Shown: positions 8,610 through 17,818, numbered from the stretch's first letter. The stretch is 64,000 nt of DNA from CAINOH01 sp041663565 (GCA_041663565.1 JBAYMJ010000002.1:25196-89195); one strand, 5' to 3'. Numbers and translations are program-made. The notes: generated by a model from the sequence alone, not told the origin.

Positions 8610-10172
8610 ATGGACCGCTTCAGGATTTCGTTGACTGTCGCACTTTTCCTGTGCCTGCTGCAAGGCGCCTGCGCGGGAAACCTCAGCGTGAAGAGCGGAC
8701 AGCTCAACATGACAGGCAACCTCTACGTCGGGCCCAACTATCTCTTCGTCAACTCAACTTCGGGACTCGTCGGAATCGGCACAACTGCACCGGGAACGAT
8801 TCTGGAAATCTCGTCAACAAACAACCCGCTAGCCGCGGGGTCCGCATCTATACTCCTGGCCGGCGACGTCAACAAGGAGCGCGTGGCGATACGCTCAAGC
8901 CAGGCTGCGGTATTCATTGCGGCCGGCCACCGGGGCACCGTTACGTCCCCGTCGGCCTTGCTTGCGGGCGACGCGATGGGTTACTACCAGCTCGGGGGGT
9001 ACACGGGCACGGGATACACGCGAGCTGCGTGGATTACCGGATATGCAGAAGAGAACTGGAACGCAACGAACTGGGGAGGCAACCTCATATTCTCCACCAT
9101 ATCCCCCGGGACCACGTCCATCACCGAGAAGGTGAGGATAACCGGTGCGGGCAACGTCGGCATCGGCACGACGAACCCGGCAGCAAAGCTCCATGTCAAT
9201 GGGGACGTGCGCATTACTGGGGATTCGTTTGATTCCATATTCATAAACCAGGGCGGGGCGTTGTATATCAGCGCTCCAAGTTCAAAGAAGATATATTTCG
9301 ACACGACTGGAGTCGGACCGAAGGTTTCCTTTGATATGACTAGTGGCAACGTCGGCATCGGGACAACCGCACCGGCATCAAAGCTTCAGGTCTCCGGAGG
9401 CGAAATCCAGACCGGGACCAGCGGCACTGCCTGCTCGGGTTCCAATGCCGGCGCGATTCGTTGGAGCGGCTCGCACTTCTACGGGTGCACCGGCAGCTTC
9501 TGGATCCAGCTGGACTCGGGCGCGTACTCGTCATGCAACGAGATAAAGGCAGCAAGCCCTGGAGCCGGTGACGGCGCGTACACCATCTATCCGTCGGGCG
9601 TTGCAATCAACGTCTATTGCGACATGACCACCAACGGCGGCGGGTGGACAATCGTAACTGCGCAGTCCGGAGCGGGGCAATACGGCCTTGCCGACGACAC
9701 GGAAGCGACTGGCAACCCGTTGTCATACCAGGCGTACAACCTGAACCTGATTAAAAAGATGTACATAAGCTCGGTCTCGTCGGAGTCGCTGATAAAGCGC
9801 AGCACCGGCGCCTGGATAAAGGCAAGCCACGCGCTGTTCGACAACAACCTTGTGGGCATGGGCAACCAGCACCCCCATTGGCAAGTCACTGTGACCGCCA
9901 GCAATGGTGCAACTGCTGCAAACTGCCAGATGGGCTACTCGAACTTCTATAATTCGAATGGCGGCGACTTCGGCATAACCACCTCGGGGGTCGTCTTCGA
10001 CCACCACAACCCCAGCACGTATTACCACTTGAACGCCGGCTGCGCAAGCATGTACTTTTACAATTATGGCACTACATACAACGTGAACACCGCCTTGGGA
10101 GATTGGCCGGTGACGAATGCCTGCGTTCCCAGCGGGACCGAACTGGGCAGCTGGTACGCCGCGATGAGATGA
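8610..10172 (+). CDS. secreted VGIGTT-repeat protein with fibrinogen-like C-terminal domain (paralog 1)
   Basis: 520 aa from ATG 8610, chosen because the paralogs share MDRFRISL as N-terminus. A Sec signal peptide ends near GACA|G. Then come NLSVKSGQLNMTGNLYVG, tail-fibre-type VGIGTT-AP / VGIGTTNPAAKLHV repeats (beta-helical stalk modules as in phage fibres and bacterial adhesins), the cassette ASKLQVSGGEIQTG, and a fibrinogen-C-like domain with SCNEIKAASP, VYCDMTT and NGGGWTIV. No transmembrane anchor is seen at the C-terminus, so it is secreted or bound by partners. Binding target unknown. Confidence 0.85.
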   Translation: MDRFRISLTVALFLCLLQGACAGNLSVKSGQLNMTGNLYVGPNYLFVNSTSGLVGIGTTAPGTILEISSTNNPLAAGSASILLAGDVNKERVAIRSSQAAVFIAAGHRGTVTSPSALLAGDAMGYYQLGGYTGTGYTRAAWITGYAEENWNATNWGGNLIFSTISPGTTSITEKVRITGAGNVGIGTTNPAAKLHVNGDVRITGDSFDSIFINQGGALYISAPSSKKIYFDTTGVGPKVSFDMTSGNVGIGTTAPASKLQVSGGEIQTGTSGTACSGSNAGAIRWSGSHFYGCTGSFWIQLDSGAYSSCNEIKAASPGAGDGAYTIYPSGVAINVYCDMTTNGGGWTIVTAQSGAGQYGLADDTEATGNPLSYQAYNLNLIKKMYISSVSSESLIKRSTGAWIKASHALFDNNLVGMGNQHPHWQVTVTASNGATAANCQMGYSNFYNSNGGDFGITTSGVVFDHHNPSTYYHLNAGCASMYFYNYGTTYNVNTALGDWPVTNACVPSGTELGSWYAAMR

Positions 10173-10252
10173 TTGGAATCTCGGAACGTTGACTTTAAGG
10201 AGAATTGTTGCCGGACAAATGAAACGACTCTAGGAAAATGGACATGCGATTT

Positions 10253-11611
10253 ATGGACCGCTTCAGGATTTCATTGGCCGCCGCGCTTTTCCTGTGCCTA
10301 GTGCAGGCCGCGTGCGCGGGCAACCTAAGCGTGAAGAGCGGACAGCTCAACATGACTGGCAACCTCTACGTGGGCGCTTCTGGGTCCGCGCTCTTTGTAA
10401 ACTCAACGTCGGGTTACGTTGGAATTGGGACGACGAACCCAATCCGCGCATTGCATATCTATGGCAACCCAGTTGTCGAACTCATACTTGAGGATGGCGC
10501 GGCAAATGCCGACTACCGGAAATGGAATTTCGTTGTCAACGGCGGCGCGGGGTCGAACAGCAGCTTTTACCTCCGCCAGCTCAACGACGCTGGAACTGCT
10601 GGCGCAGTCCCGTTCATGGTCAGCGGCGCAGGCAACGTCGGCATAGGCGCCAGCCCAATCAGCAAGCTGGAAGTCGCCGCATTGAACAGTTCCGTGGCAA
10701 TCGGCGGTTACCTGGGGAACCCGCCGACATACCAGACAGGAATCCAGTTCCTCAACTACGGGGTATATCACGTCGGCTTGCGCTACGACGGCCAGGGCAA
10801 CCTGATTTATGAAAGTGCGGGAAACAGCGTAAACCCGATGCTGTGGTATAATGGCCAGCCCGCCAACTTCCTAGTGAGGAACGGCAACGTCGGCATCGGG
10901 ACAACCGCACCGGCATCAAAGCTTCAGGTTTCCGGTGGCGAAATCCAGACGGGAACAAGCGGAGCGTCCTGCACGAGCGCCAACACCGGTGCAATACGCT
11001 GGGATGGCTCGTATTTCCTCGGGTGCACCGGCTCCGGGTGGGCGCGACTGAGCTACGGCACGTATTCCGCCTGCAATGCCATCAAGGTCGCCACGCCAAG
11101 CGCGGCCAACGGCACGTATACGGTATACATCAACAACACGGCAACACAGGTCTACTGCGACATGACCTCAGATGGCGGCGGGTGGACGCTGATTGTCGGC
11201 ATCGGCCCGGACAACAACCACGACACCGCAAGCGCAGTCACCCCGGAGAACCTCGTCTCGGCAACAGGCAAGGGCAAGTTCAGCGACGCCTGGATAAACC
11301 TCCTGCGGACCGCCCCGGGGACAGAGGGGATAGTAAGGCTGAACTGCGGCACCTCAGTTGATTATTTCGACTACAGGACAACCGCGTGGCAGGCCACGTA
11401 TACCGCCAACCCGAACGGGGTCGGCTGGGACGTGTACACCCAGCCGTGGGGGACCGCGCCGTACAGCGGCGGAGGGGCGAGCTACCCGAACCAGCCCGGG
11501 CCGTGGGCGTACTCGGTATGGGGCCAGAACACGATTTATGGCTATAGCGGGTGGACCGGCTGCTACACCGGTTCCGCAACTGGCGGCCCCGGCACGGTTT
11601 GGATGAGATAA
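10253..11611 (+). CDS. secreted VGIGTT-repeat protein with fibrinogen-like C-terminal domain (paralog 2)
   Basis: 452 aa from ATG 10253; an in-frame ATG at 10238 adds five residues absent from paralogs. Signal peptide ends AACA|G. Same plan as paralog 1: conserved NLSVKSGQLNMTG block, VGIGTTNP repeat, variable middle, VGIGTTAP cassette, then CNAIKVATP, VYCDMTSDGGGWTLIV of the fibrinogen-like domain and a Trp/Gly/Tyr-rich end. The first 61 bp after 10260 are identical to paralog 3, and 47 bp from 10883 are identical to paralog 1. Confidence 0.85.
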   Translation: MDRFRISLAAALFLCLVQAACAGNLSVKSGQLNMTGNLYVGASGSALFVNSTSGYVGIGTTNPIRALHIYGNPVVELILEDGAANADYRKWNFVVNGGAGSNSSFYLRQLNDAGTAGAVPFMVSGAGNVGIGASPISKLEVAALNSSVAIGGYLGNPPTYQTGIQFLNYGVYHVGLRYDGQGNLIYESAGNSVNPMLWYNGQPANFLVRNGNVGIGTTAPASKLQVSGGEIQTGTSGASCTSANTGAIRWDGSYFLGCTGSGWARLSYGTYSACNAIKVATPSAANGTYTVYINNTATQVYCDMTSDGGGWTLIVGIGPDNNHDTASAVTPENLVSATGKGKFSDAWINLLRTAPGTEGIVRLNCGTSVDYFDYRTTAWQATYTANPNGVGWDVYTQPWGTAPYSGGGASYPNQPGPWAYSVWGQNTIYGYSGWTGCYTGSATGGPGTVWMR

Positions 11612-11643
11612 ATATAATGATGTTTTGAGCCAGAGATGATTTC

Positions 11644-13071
11644 GTGAACAGCTTCAGGATTTCATTGGCCGCCGCGCTTTTCCTGTGCCTAGTGCAGGCC
11701 GCGTGCGCGGGAAACCTCAGCGTGAAAAGCGGCCAGCTCAACATGACAGGAAACCTCTACGTCGGCGCATCGGGCAACGCACTTTTTGTCAATACCGCAT
11801 CGGGACTTGTGGGCATCGGAACGACAAGCCCTTCGCAGAGGCTCGACGTGACTGGAACGGTCAATGCGTACGCTTTCACGGTCAACGGCTCGGCCTTCAG
11901 CACCAGCCAGTGGACGACTGCGGGCTCTAACATATACTATTCCTCAGGCAACGTCGGCATCGGCACGACGAACCCGGCAACGGTGTTGCACATCTCCGGC
12001 CCGAACGAGGGAACCTCGACGTACTACTCCCAACTGAGGGTCGATGGGACCGGAGCCTACCCTTGGAACATTGCAGGAATTTCGTTGAACCCCAACGGGG
12101 CAGTCCAATCCCACCTTCGTTTTCTCGAGAATGGCGTAGTCAAGTTCCAAATACGATACAACAACGGAAACACGCAGGATAGCAAACTGAAATTTTACAG
12201 CTTCATCACAGGTACGGACATGGCGACGTTTGATGCGACAAGCGGCTACGTCGGCATCGGGACAACCAGCCCCGCTTCCAAACTGCAAGTCTCCGGTGGG
12301 GAAGTCCAGGTGGGAAACAGCGGCGCCTCGTGCACAAGCGCCAACGCGGGCGCAATCCGCTGGAGCGGCACGCACTTCTATGGTTGCACAGGCAGCGGCT
12401 GGGCGCAGCTGGACTCCGCGGTATACCCGTCGTGCGGCGCCATAAAGACTGCAAACCCGAGCCTTTCCGACGGGGTATACACGATATACCCTTCGGGCAT
12501 CGCCATGCAGGTTTACTGCGACATGACCACGCTGGGAGGGGGGTGGACGCTCGTTCTTCTCAACAGCCAGTATTCCGTCCCTCCGAAGCCGACCTGGACA
12601 AACGTCACAACCGGGAACGTCATTACCGGCACGTTCGGCTCAACCCTTGACAGCGCGTTCGACCAGTTCCTTGGCGTCGCATATTGGAACACGCTGGGAA
12701 CGCAGATGCGGGTCGAGGCGGGCAGCTCGTCCGCGTCGATTTCGCACCGGGCGCGCTACAACTTCACGCTCAACTCGGCGAACAACTATGCCCTGACCAT
12801 GACGAACGCAATCCTTGACATAGGCTCGACCTACCCGGGAATGGCCACGTACCACGCTGCGGGCAATTATCAGCTCTCGACCTTTGACGCGGACCACGAC
12901 GTGTACTCCGCAAACTGCGCCAATTCCTACGGAAACACCGCCTGGTGGTATGGAGCCTGCTGGGATGGGAACTTCTGGGGCGGCGGAGAATCGGGAAGCC
13001 ACCAGAACAAGCCATTCTGGACCGGCAGCAGCGCGGACTACTACGACTGGGGCGCAATCTGGATACGGTAA
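11644..13071 (+). CDS. secreted VGIGTT-repeat protein with fibrinogen-like C-terminal domain (paralog 3)
   Basis: 475 aa, GTG start at 11644 placed by homology with the paralogs. Signal peptide ends AACA|G. Three VGIGTT repeats, cassette ASKLQVSGGEVQVG, then SCGAIKTANPSLSDG, VYCDMTTLGGGWTLVL and a C-terminal Trp-rich block (WWYGACWDGNFWGGG, WGAIWIR) typical of the end of GGGWT fibrinogen-like domains. It lies 32 bp after paralog 2 in the same direction. Confidence 0.85.
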   Translation: MNSFRISLAAALFLCLVQAACAGNLSVKSGQLNMTGNLYVGASGNALFVNTASGLVGIGTTSPSQRLDVTGTVNAYAFTVNGSAFSTSQWTTAGSNIYYSSGNVGIGTTNPATVLHISGPNEGTSTYYSQLRVDGTGAYPWNIAGISLNPNGAVQSHLRFLENGVVKFQIRYNNGNTQDSKLKFYSFITGTDMATFDATSGYVGIGTTSPASKLQVSGGEVQVGNSGASCTSANAGAIRWSGTHFYGCTGSGWAQLDSAVYPSCGAIKTANPSLSDGVYTIYPSGIAMQVYCDMTTLGGGWTLVLLNSQYSVPPKPTWTNVTTGNVITGTFGSTLDSAFDQFLGVAYWNTLGTQMRVEAGSSSASISHRARYNFTLNSANNYALTMTNAILDIGSTYPGMATYHAAGNYQLSTFDADHDVYSANCANSYGNTAWWYGACWDGNFWGGGESGSHQNKPFWTGSSADYYDWGAIWIR

Positions 13072-13107
13072 ATTAAACAGCAGTTCATCTAAACTAGTAA
13101 CGATATC

Positions 13108-14448
13108 ATGGACCGGTTCAGATTCTCATTGTCTGTCACTCTCTTCTTGTGCATCGTGCAGGCCTCTTGCGCGGGCAACCTCAGCGTGAAGAGCGGACAG
13201 CTCAACATGACAGGAAACCTCTACGTGGGTCCTGCCGGAAACGCGCTTTTTGTAAACTCCACGTCGGGACTTGTGGGCATCGGCACCGCAAGCCCCTCGG
13301 CACAACTGCACGTTGTGGGCAACGCAGTCATCACCGGCAGCATCGGAATCGGGACAACCAACTCCCTTGCGAAAGAACACATCCTTTTGGGGTCTGCAGG
13401 GACTACGCCAAACTTCACCATCGCACCTTCCTTGATTTTGGAGCATTCCGGGTACGACGGCCAACTGCAATTTTTAGCCCCGTCAACAAGGGCATCTTAC
13501 ATCATGTTCGGCGACGAGCGGAATTATGCCCGTGGAAGCATAGTCTACGACCATCGCGCCGGTTCGGAAATGCTGGCGCTTTCCAGCCAGAACGGAAGCA
13601 TAACAATACTTGCAGGAGGCAACGTCGGCATAGGAACGACGAGTCCGGCGTCAAAGCTGCAAGTCACGGGAGGCGAAATCCAAACTGGCAACAGCTCCGC
13701 AGCCTGCTCAAGCGCCAATGCAGGAGCAATCCGCTGGACGGGCGTGGTGTTCCAGGGGTGCACGGGCACGAACTGGACGACGTTCAGTTTCGGCGGGCAG
13801 GACGGGTCGACCCAGCAGCGGGCGGGCATAAGCTGCAAGGCGATAATCAACGCCGGCTTCTCGAAGGGCAACGGCAACTATTGGGTCGACCCCGACGGCG
13901 GGGACACGGTCAACGCGTTCCAGGCATATTGCGACATGACAACGGACGGCGGAGGCTGGACGAAAGTCTATCACGGGACACCGGACCAGGCGTCCACGAC
14001 GATTGCGTACATTACGGGGACCGCGCCCCTAGTCACCACGTCGTCGACGATGATGTTCGCGTTCTTTGACGAGACTACGAACGCCACGTCAAGCGCGTGG
14101 AAGTTCCAGACGCCGTCCGCATTCACCACCAACACGCCGATGGCGAACGTCCAATGCGGGTACGTGACAATCACTGCCACGAGGATAAGCGACAGCCTGA
14201 CGGTCAGCAACGTCCTCCGGTACGGGTATGGCAGCTTCGGCAGCAGGTGCGACGAAGGATGCAGCAGCACCTGGGGGCAAATCTGCCTGAAAAGCACCTC
14301 GGCCCAGGGAACCGCCGGCGGGTACGCCGATTTCCCGATGTACACGTCTTTTGCGTGGGCGGGATACGACAATTGCGCTAGGTCTGATGAGACGTATTCT
14401 ACTACGCAGTGCCCGACGACCAAGAGGTTCGTGATATTCGTAAGATGA
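13108..14448 (+). CDS. secreted VGIGTT-repeat protein with fibrinogen-like C-terminal domain (paralog 4)
   Basis: 446 aa. MDRFRFSLSV signal peptide ends ASCA|G, then the family NLSVKSGQLNMTG block, VGIGTASP and IGIGTTN repeats, VGIGTTSPASKLQV cassette, and SCKAIINAGF, AYCDMTTDGGGWTKV of the fibrinogen-like domain. The C-terminal 150 residues differ strongly from the other three paralogs, as expected for a ligand-binding face under diversifying selection. Last of the four tandem copies. Confidence 0.85.
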   Translation: MDRFRFSLSVTLFLCIVQASCAGNLSVKSGQLNMTGNLYVGPAGNALFVNSTSGLVGIGTASPSAQLHVVGNAVITGSIGIGTTNSLAKEHILLGSAGTTPNFTIAPSLILEHSGYDGQLQFLAPSTRASYIMFGDERNYARGSIVYDHRAGSEMLALSSQNGSITILAGGNVGIGTTSPASKLQVTGGEIQTGNSSAACSSANAGAIRWTGVVFQGCTGTNWTTFSFGGQDGSTQQRAGISCKAIINAGFSKGNGNYWVDPDGGDTVNAFQAYCDMTTDGGGWTKVYHGTPDQASTTIAYITGTAPLVTTSSTMMFAFFDETTNATSSAWKFQTPSAFTTNTPMANVQCGYVTITATRISDSLTVSNVLRYGYGSFGSRCDEGCSSTWGQICLKSTSAQGTAGGYADFPMYTSFAWAGYDNCARSDETYSTTQCPTTKRFVIFVR

Positions 14449-14510
14449 AGGCGGCCACAAACACGCGGCTGCCAAAGCCATTTTTATTCCGCGGCCCGCT
14501 GTAATGTATG

Positions 14511-14672
14511 ATGGAACGGGCGCAGACTTCGCTTGAATACCTGCTGATACTCGCGGGCGCAATAATGCTCGTCCTGCTGGTGGCGCAGGTGATCACCGGC
14601 GCGATGCTGCCCTACAACTCCGCAAACAACGCGGCTGTGGCGACGGTCTGGCCGACGGGAATGAACGGTTGA
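14511..14672 (+). CDS. class III mini-pilin, 53 aa
   Basis: Short gene: ATG 14511 (in-frame ATG also at 14508) to TGA 14670-14672, encoding a 53-residue protein starting MERAQTSLEYLLILAG. The QTSLEYLL core and one hydrophobic helix are those of class III prepilins; the residue before Gln is Ala instead of the usual Gly. Only about 23 residues follow the helix, so it is close to a bare pilin helix. A TATA-like CATTTTTATTC lies about 25 bp upstream. It ends 5 bp before pth2. Confidence 0.8.
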   Translation: MERAQTSLEYLLILAGAIMLVLLVAQVITGAMLPYNSANNAAVATVWPTGMNG

Positions 14673-14677
14673 TTCTC

Positions 14678-15034
14678 ATGACTGAATACAAGCAGGCAAT
14701 AGTGCTCCGCGCCGACCTTGGCATGGGCAAGGGAAAGCTGGTGGCGCAGGGATGCCACGCAAGCATCGACGCGTTCGAGAAGGCCAAGTCCTCCAAGCCG
14801 GAATGGGTGGAGGCGTGGAAGGACGGCGGGTGCAGGAAGATTGCCGTGAAGGTCCAGTCGGAGCGCGAGCTTGTTGGGATATTCATGGCAGCAAAGAAGG
14901 CCAGGCTGCCCTGCTCGCTGATTACAGACGCGGGCCACACGCAGGTCGAGCCGGGAAGCAAGACTGCAGTTGCGATAGGGCCTGCACCGGAAAGCGAAAT
15001 TGATGAAATTACTGACAAGCTCAAACTGCTTTGA
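14678..15034 (+). CDS. pth2: peptidyl-tRNA hydrolase, archaeal/eukaryal Pth2 type
   Basis: 118 aa from ATG 14678. Pth2 signatures: KQAIVLRADLGMGKGKLVAQGCHAS near the N-terminus, GCRKIAVKV in the middle, and LITDAGHTQVEPGSKTAVAIGPAP at the end. It hydrolyses peptidyl-tRNA released by stalled ribosomes in the cytoplasm. Full length for the family (about 115-120 aa). It follows the mini-pilin by 5 bp but has no obvious functional link with it. Confidence 0.95.
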   Translation: MTEYKQAIVLRADLGMGKGKLVAQGCHASIDAFEKAKSSKPEWVEAWKDGGCRKIAVKVQSERELVGIFMAAKKARLPCSLITDAGHTQVEPGSKTAVAIGPAPESEIDEITDKLKLL

Positions 15035-15058
15035 TTAATTCTGTCGCCTATCCGCCAA

Positions 15059-15331
15059 TTATTTCTCGTCGTCGTCCTGCTTCCACAGCGTGCGCTTCTT
15101 GTTGATTAGTTCCTTGGATAGCTGGCACAAAAGGGAGCTCACGCGCAATGCCTCGTCGGGGGAGAGACGGAAACCGACCGTGCCGATGGTGTTTGCGATT
15201 CGGACGGTGATTGTGCCGTCGCGCGGGTAGCCGTTTGCGGAAGTGGGCTCGGCGGTCTCGAGCTTGAGCGCGCTCTTGTGCGACACGCCGTCGTCGTCCT
15301 TGTACCAGTGCACCAGCTCGTCTTCAATCAT
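15059..15331 (-). CDS. small conserved-looking protein of unknown function
   Basis: 90 aa from ATG at 15331. Acidic, soluble; IEDELVHWYKDDDG at the N-terminus, a beta-rich centre (GTITVRIANTIGTVGFRLS) and a helical end (SPDEALRVSSLLCQLSKEL). The frame is open further upstream but only into the divergent promoter region of the gene at 15486. No recognised domain. Confidence 0.6.
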   Translation of the reverse strand: MIEDELVHWYKDDDGVSHKSALKLETAEPTSANGYPRDGTITVRIANTIGTVGFRLSPDEALRVSSLLCQLSKELINKKRTLWKQDDDEK

Positions 15332-15485
15332 TACTGTGGATTCACTTTGTTGGGTGGGTTGCAAGTAGCACTTGGACGGCGAATATAAACAAAAGCTGAC
15401 GCGATTTCCGGTGAAGCCGCCGGAACCCCGTCCAACAAAGCTGCAGATGCAGAACCAATAAAACGCCGTGCGCGATTGCATTAAT

Positions 15486-17198
15486 ATGGCAATACGCGGC
15501 CAGGGCGCCTTCGAGTATCTTCTGCTGCTTGGCGGGACGGTTCTTGTCGCGACCATAGTCCTTGTGATGACGCAGGGGTCGATCCAAAACGCGAACAACA
15601 CCTACGGTGCGGCGTCAGGCAATTACGCAGATTTTGTAACGGGCAGCGTAAACGACATCTTCGCAAACGGCTCGCTCACGCACGAGGCGCCGACGGGCTG
15701 CATATACGGCAACCCGGCCTGCGATGCAGGCTACTACTGCGACAACGGAACCTGCAAACAGGCTAATGCACTGCTCAAAGGGTACGCGCTCGACCCGGCC
15801 GGAGTTCCGCTTCTTGGAGTGACAATCCACCTTGTCGGCGGCAATACCGCAGACGCGCTCACCAACGCGTCCGGGTATTACGAGATGGCCTTCGCAATCA
15901 ACGGCTCGTCCGCGATGTACGCTGCCACTGCCGCAAGAAGCCCCGCAAACGTGCAAGCCGGTGCGACGGTCAACCTTACTGCCGGCTTTGCAACAATCCA
16001 GAAATTCACCTTGAGTTATAACCCCGCGTCGCTTTCCGGTTTCGTGCGCGACCCGGCAGGCAACGGGATTGCGGGCGTCGCGCTTTCGTGCGGTTCCTAT
16101 TCGGCTACGTCCGGGAGCGACGGTTCCTATGCCATAGGCAACGTGCCAATGGCTTCCGCAAGCACGACCAGTACCCTTGCGGGGTCGAAGACTCCGACTT
16201 TCGTTTCCAACTCAACGCCGGCGACGTTCAACGCGGGCGTAACCAACTCGCAGAACTTGCAAATGTCCTATTCCAACGCGAATGTTTCAGGGTACGTACG
16301 TGACGTGTCAAGCGCAGGCGTAGCCGGCGCTGCGGTAAGCTGCGGCGGCGTGTCGACGACTACCGCAAGTGACGGCGCGTATTCGATAAGCGGCCTTTTG
16401 ATGTCCGCTGCTTCTTCTTCGTGCACCCTCGCGGCCTCCAAGTCCGGTTACACTTCTGCAAGCGCAACAGCAACTCTTACTGCAGGCGCAATCACTTCGG
16501 GCCAGAACCTTGCCATCAATCTCATAGTCGTTGGCGCCTGCGGTTCAAGCAACGGCGCGGCTTTCTATTCCGCCCCGTCCTCGGGCCTTTGCACTGCTGG
16601 AAGCGCTTCCGCATTGTCGGGCGCAGGGCCTTGGTCGTGGACTTGTGCCGGTACGTATGGCGGCTCAACCGCAAGCTGTTATGCAAACCTCATCGTGAAC
16701 GGCGCGTGCGGCGCAGCTGCAACAAGCTATGCCTATTCTGCCGGCGGCTTCTCCGGCGCATTGTGCAATGCCGGGACGGCAAGCCCGAGCAGCCCATCGT
16801 TTCCTGCCGCGGGAGGGTCAACTAGTTGGGCCTGCCTTGGCTTGAATGGCGGAAGCGGCGCTTCCTGTTCGGCATCAAGGGCAAACCACCCCTGTGCAGT
16901 TGCAGGAGGAACGATATACGGGTCGTTCTGCCGTTTTAGCGGTTCGTCTTGCCCTGGCGGATGGACACAATATGGCAGCTGGTCAACGACAACGGCAGGA
17001 CACAGCTCTTCTTGCGGCTGGGTAAGTTCGCCTTGGCCGGAACCGAGCTGCTGCAGCACCGGCTCCCACGACTTTTCCAATACCGCAGTGGAATCCTGCG
17101 GGTATTGGCAGTATTGTTGCACTTCGTGGACTTGCCCGACCAACTGTTGGCAGACCGCATCTGCAATCGTGACGGAAGTCGGGTGTTACCAGCCTTGA
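15486..17198 (+). CDS. class III signal peptide adhesin-like protein with carboxypeptidase-regulatory-type repeats and Cys-rich end
   Basis: 570 aa from ATG 15486. MAIRG|QGAFEYLLLLGG is a class III prepilin signal. After a small Cys knot (CIYGNPACDAGYYC) come three Ig-like carboxypeptidase-regulatory-type modules with SGFVRDPAGNGIAGVALSC / SGYVRDVSSAGVAGAAVSC and SDGSYAI / SDGAYSI hairpins, then two modules of the type CGSSNGAAFYSAPSSGLC with WTCAG and SCYA endings, then a Cys/Trp-rich C-terminus of about 100 residues. A long pilus-linked surface adhesin is the likely role. TATA-like AATAAAACG lies at 15455-15463. Confidence 0.85.
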   Translation: MAIRGQGAFEYLLLLGGTVLVATIVLVMTQGSIQNANNTYGAASGNYADFVTGSVNDIFANGSLTHEAPTGCIYGNPACDAGYYCDNGTCKQANALLKGYALDPAGVPLLGVTIHLVGGNTADALTNASGYYEMAFAINGSSAMYAATAARSPANVQAGATVNLTAGFATIQKFTLSYNPASLSGFVRDPAGNGIAGVALSCGSYSATSGSDGSYAIGNVPMASASTTSTLAGSKTPTFVSNSTPATFNAGVTNSQNLQMSYSNANVSGYVRDVSSAGVAGAAVSCGGVSTTTASDGAYSISGLLMSAASSSCTLAASKSGYTSASATATLTAGAITSGQNLAINLIVVGACGSSNGAAFYSAPSSGLCTAGSASALSGAGPWSWTCAGTYGGSTASCYANLIVNGACGAAATSYAYSAGGFSGALCNAGTASPSSPSFPAAGGSTSWACLGLNGGSGASCSASRANHPCAVAGGTIYGSFCRFSGSSCPGGWTQYGSWSTTTAGHSSSCGWVSSPWPEPSCCSTGSHDFSNTAVESCGYWQYCCTSWTCPTNCWQTASAIVTEVGCYQP

Positions 17199-17253
17199 AA
17201 GGAGTTACTCCCGTGTTTTTCGGTGCGTGAAAGACGGACATGCATCGTAAGAG

Positions 17254-17778
17254 CTATTTCCTGTAGCCTGCAATCCTTGCCTTCTCGCTCGGCTGCGTCA
17301 CGCGCTTTCCGATGAAGTAGTTTACGGTGCGCTCGCCGAAGGCCCGCGCGCGGGCGAAGTCTATTTCGTCAAGCCTGCCCTTGCCCAAAAACGAGAGGTT
17401 TCCCTTGACGTTGAGCGTGAGCGTGTTGCGGACCACTGCCCCGCGCTTCTCGAACTCGACTGAAACCTGCTTGAACGACTCGCGCGACTGCTTGGAGTTT
17501 GAGCACAGCGCAAAAGGCGCGACGTTCCTTGTCTTCCAGTCGAAGCCCTTGGTCTGGCCGAAGAGGTCGCGCTTTGTGAACATGTGCGCGAGGTCGGCTT
17601 CCACAAAGAACAGGTCGTAAAACCCGTTGTCGGGCTGGTATCCTGATGCAGTCCACTGGCCGTAGGACATCAATGTAGCTTCGGCTCCCGCAATGGTCGC
17701 TCCTGCGTGCACTGCCTGGGCTACCGGGAGGAGGCGGGCGTCGGCCTCGAAATAAAGCACAAGGCAACGCACAGCCAT
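17254..17778 (-). CDS. flavodoxin-like fold protein (tentative)
   Basis: 174 aa, no signal or membrane segment. The N-terminus LVLYFEADARLLPVAQAVHAGATIAGAE and the segment VAPFALCSNSKQSRESFKQVSVEFEKRGAVV have the strand-loop-helix order of flavodoxins, but the FMN phosphate loop (TGNT-like) is not evident. Function unknown; a degenerate or non-flavin relative is possible. It converges with the adhesin gene at 15486. Confidence 0.45.
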   Translation of the reverse strand: MAVRCLVLYFEADARLLPVAQAVHAGATIAGAEATLMSYGQWTASGYQPDNGFYDLFFVEADLAHMFTKRDLFGQTKGFDWKTRNVAPFALCSNSKQSRESFKQVSVEFEKRGAVVRNTLTLNVKGNLSFLGKGRLDEIDFARARAFGERTVNYFIGKRVTQPSEKARIAGYRK

Positions 17779-17818
17779 TCAGCACCAAACCCCATTCAAG
17801 TTCTCGTCCCTTCCTGCT

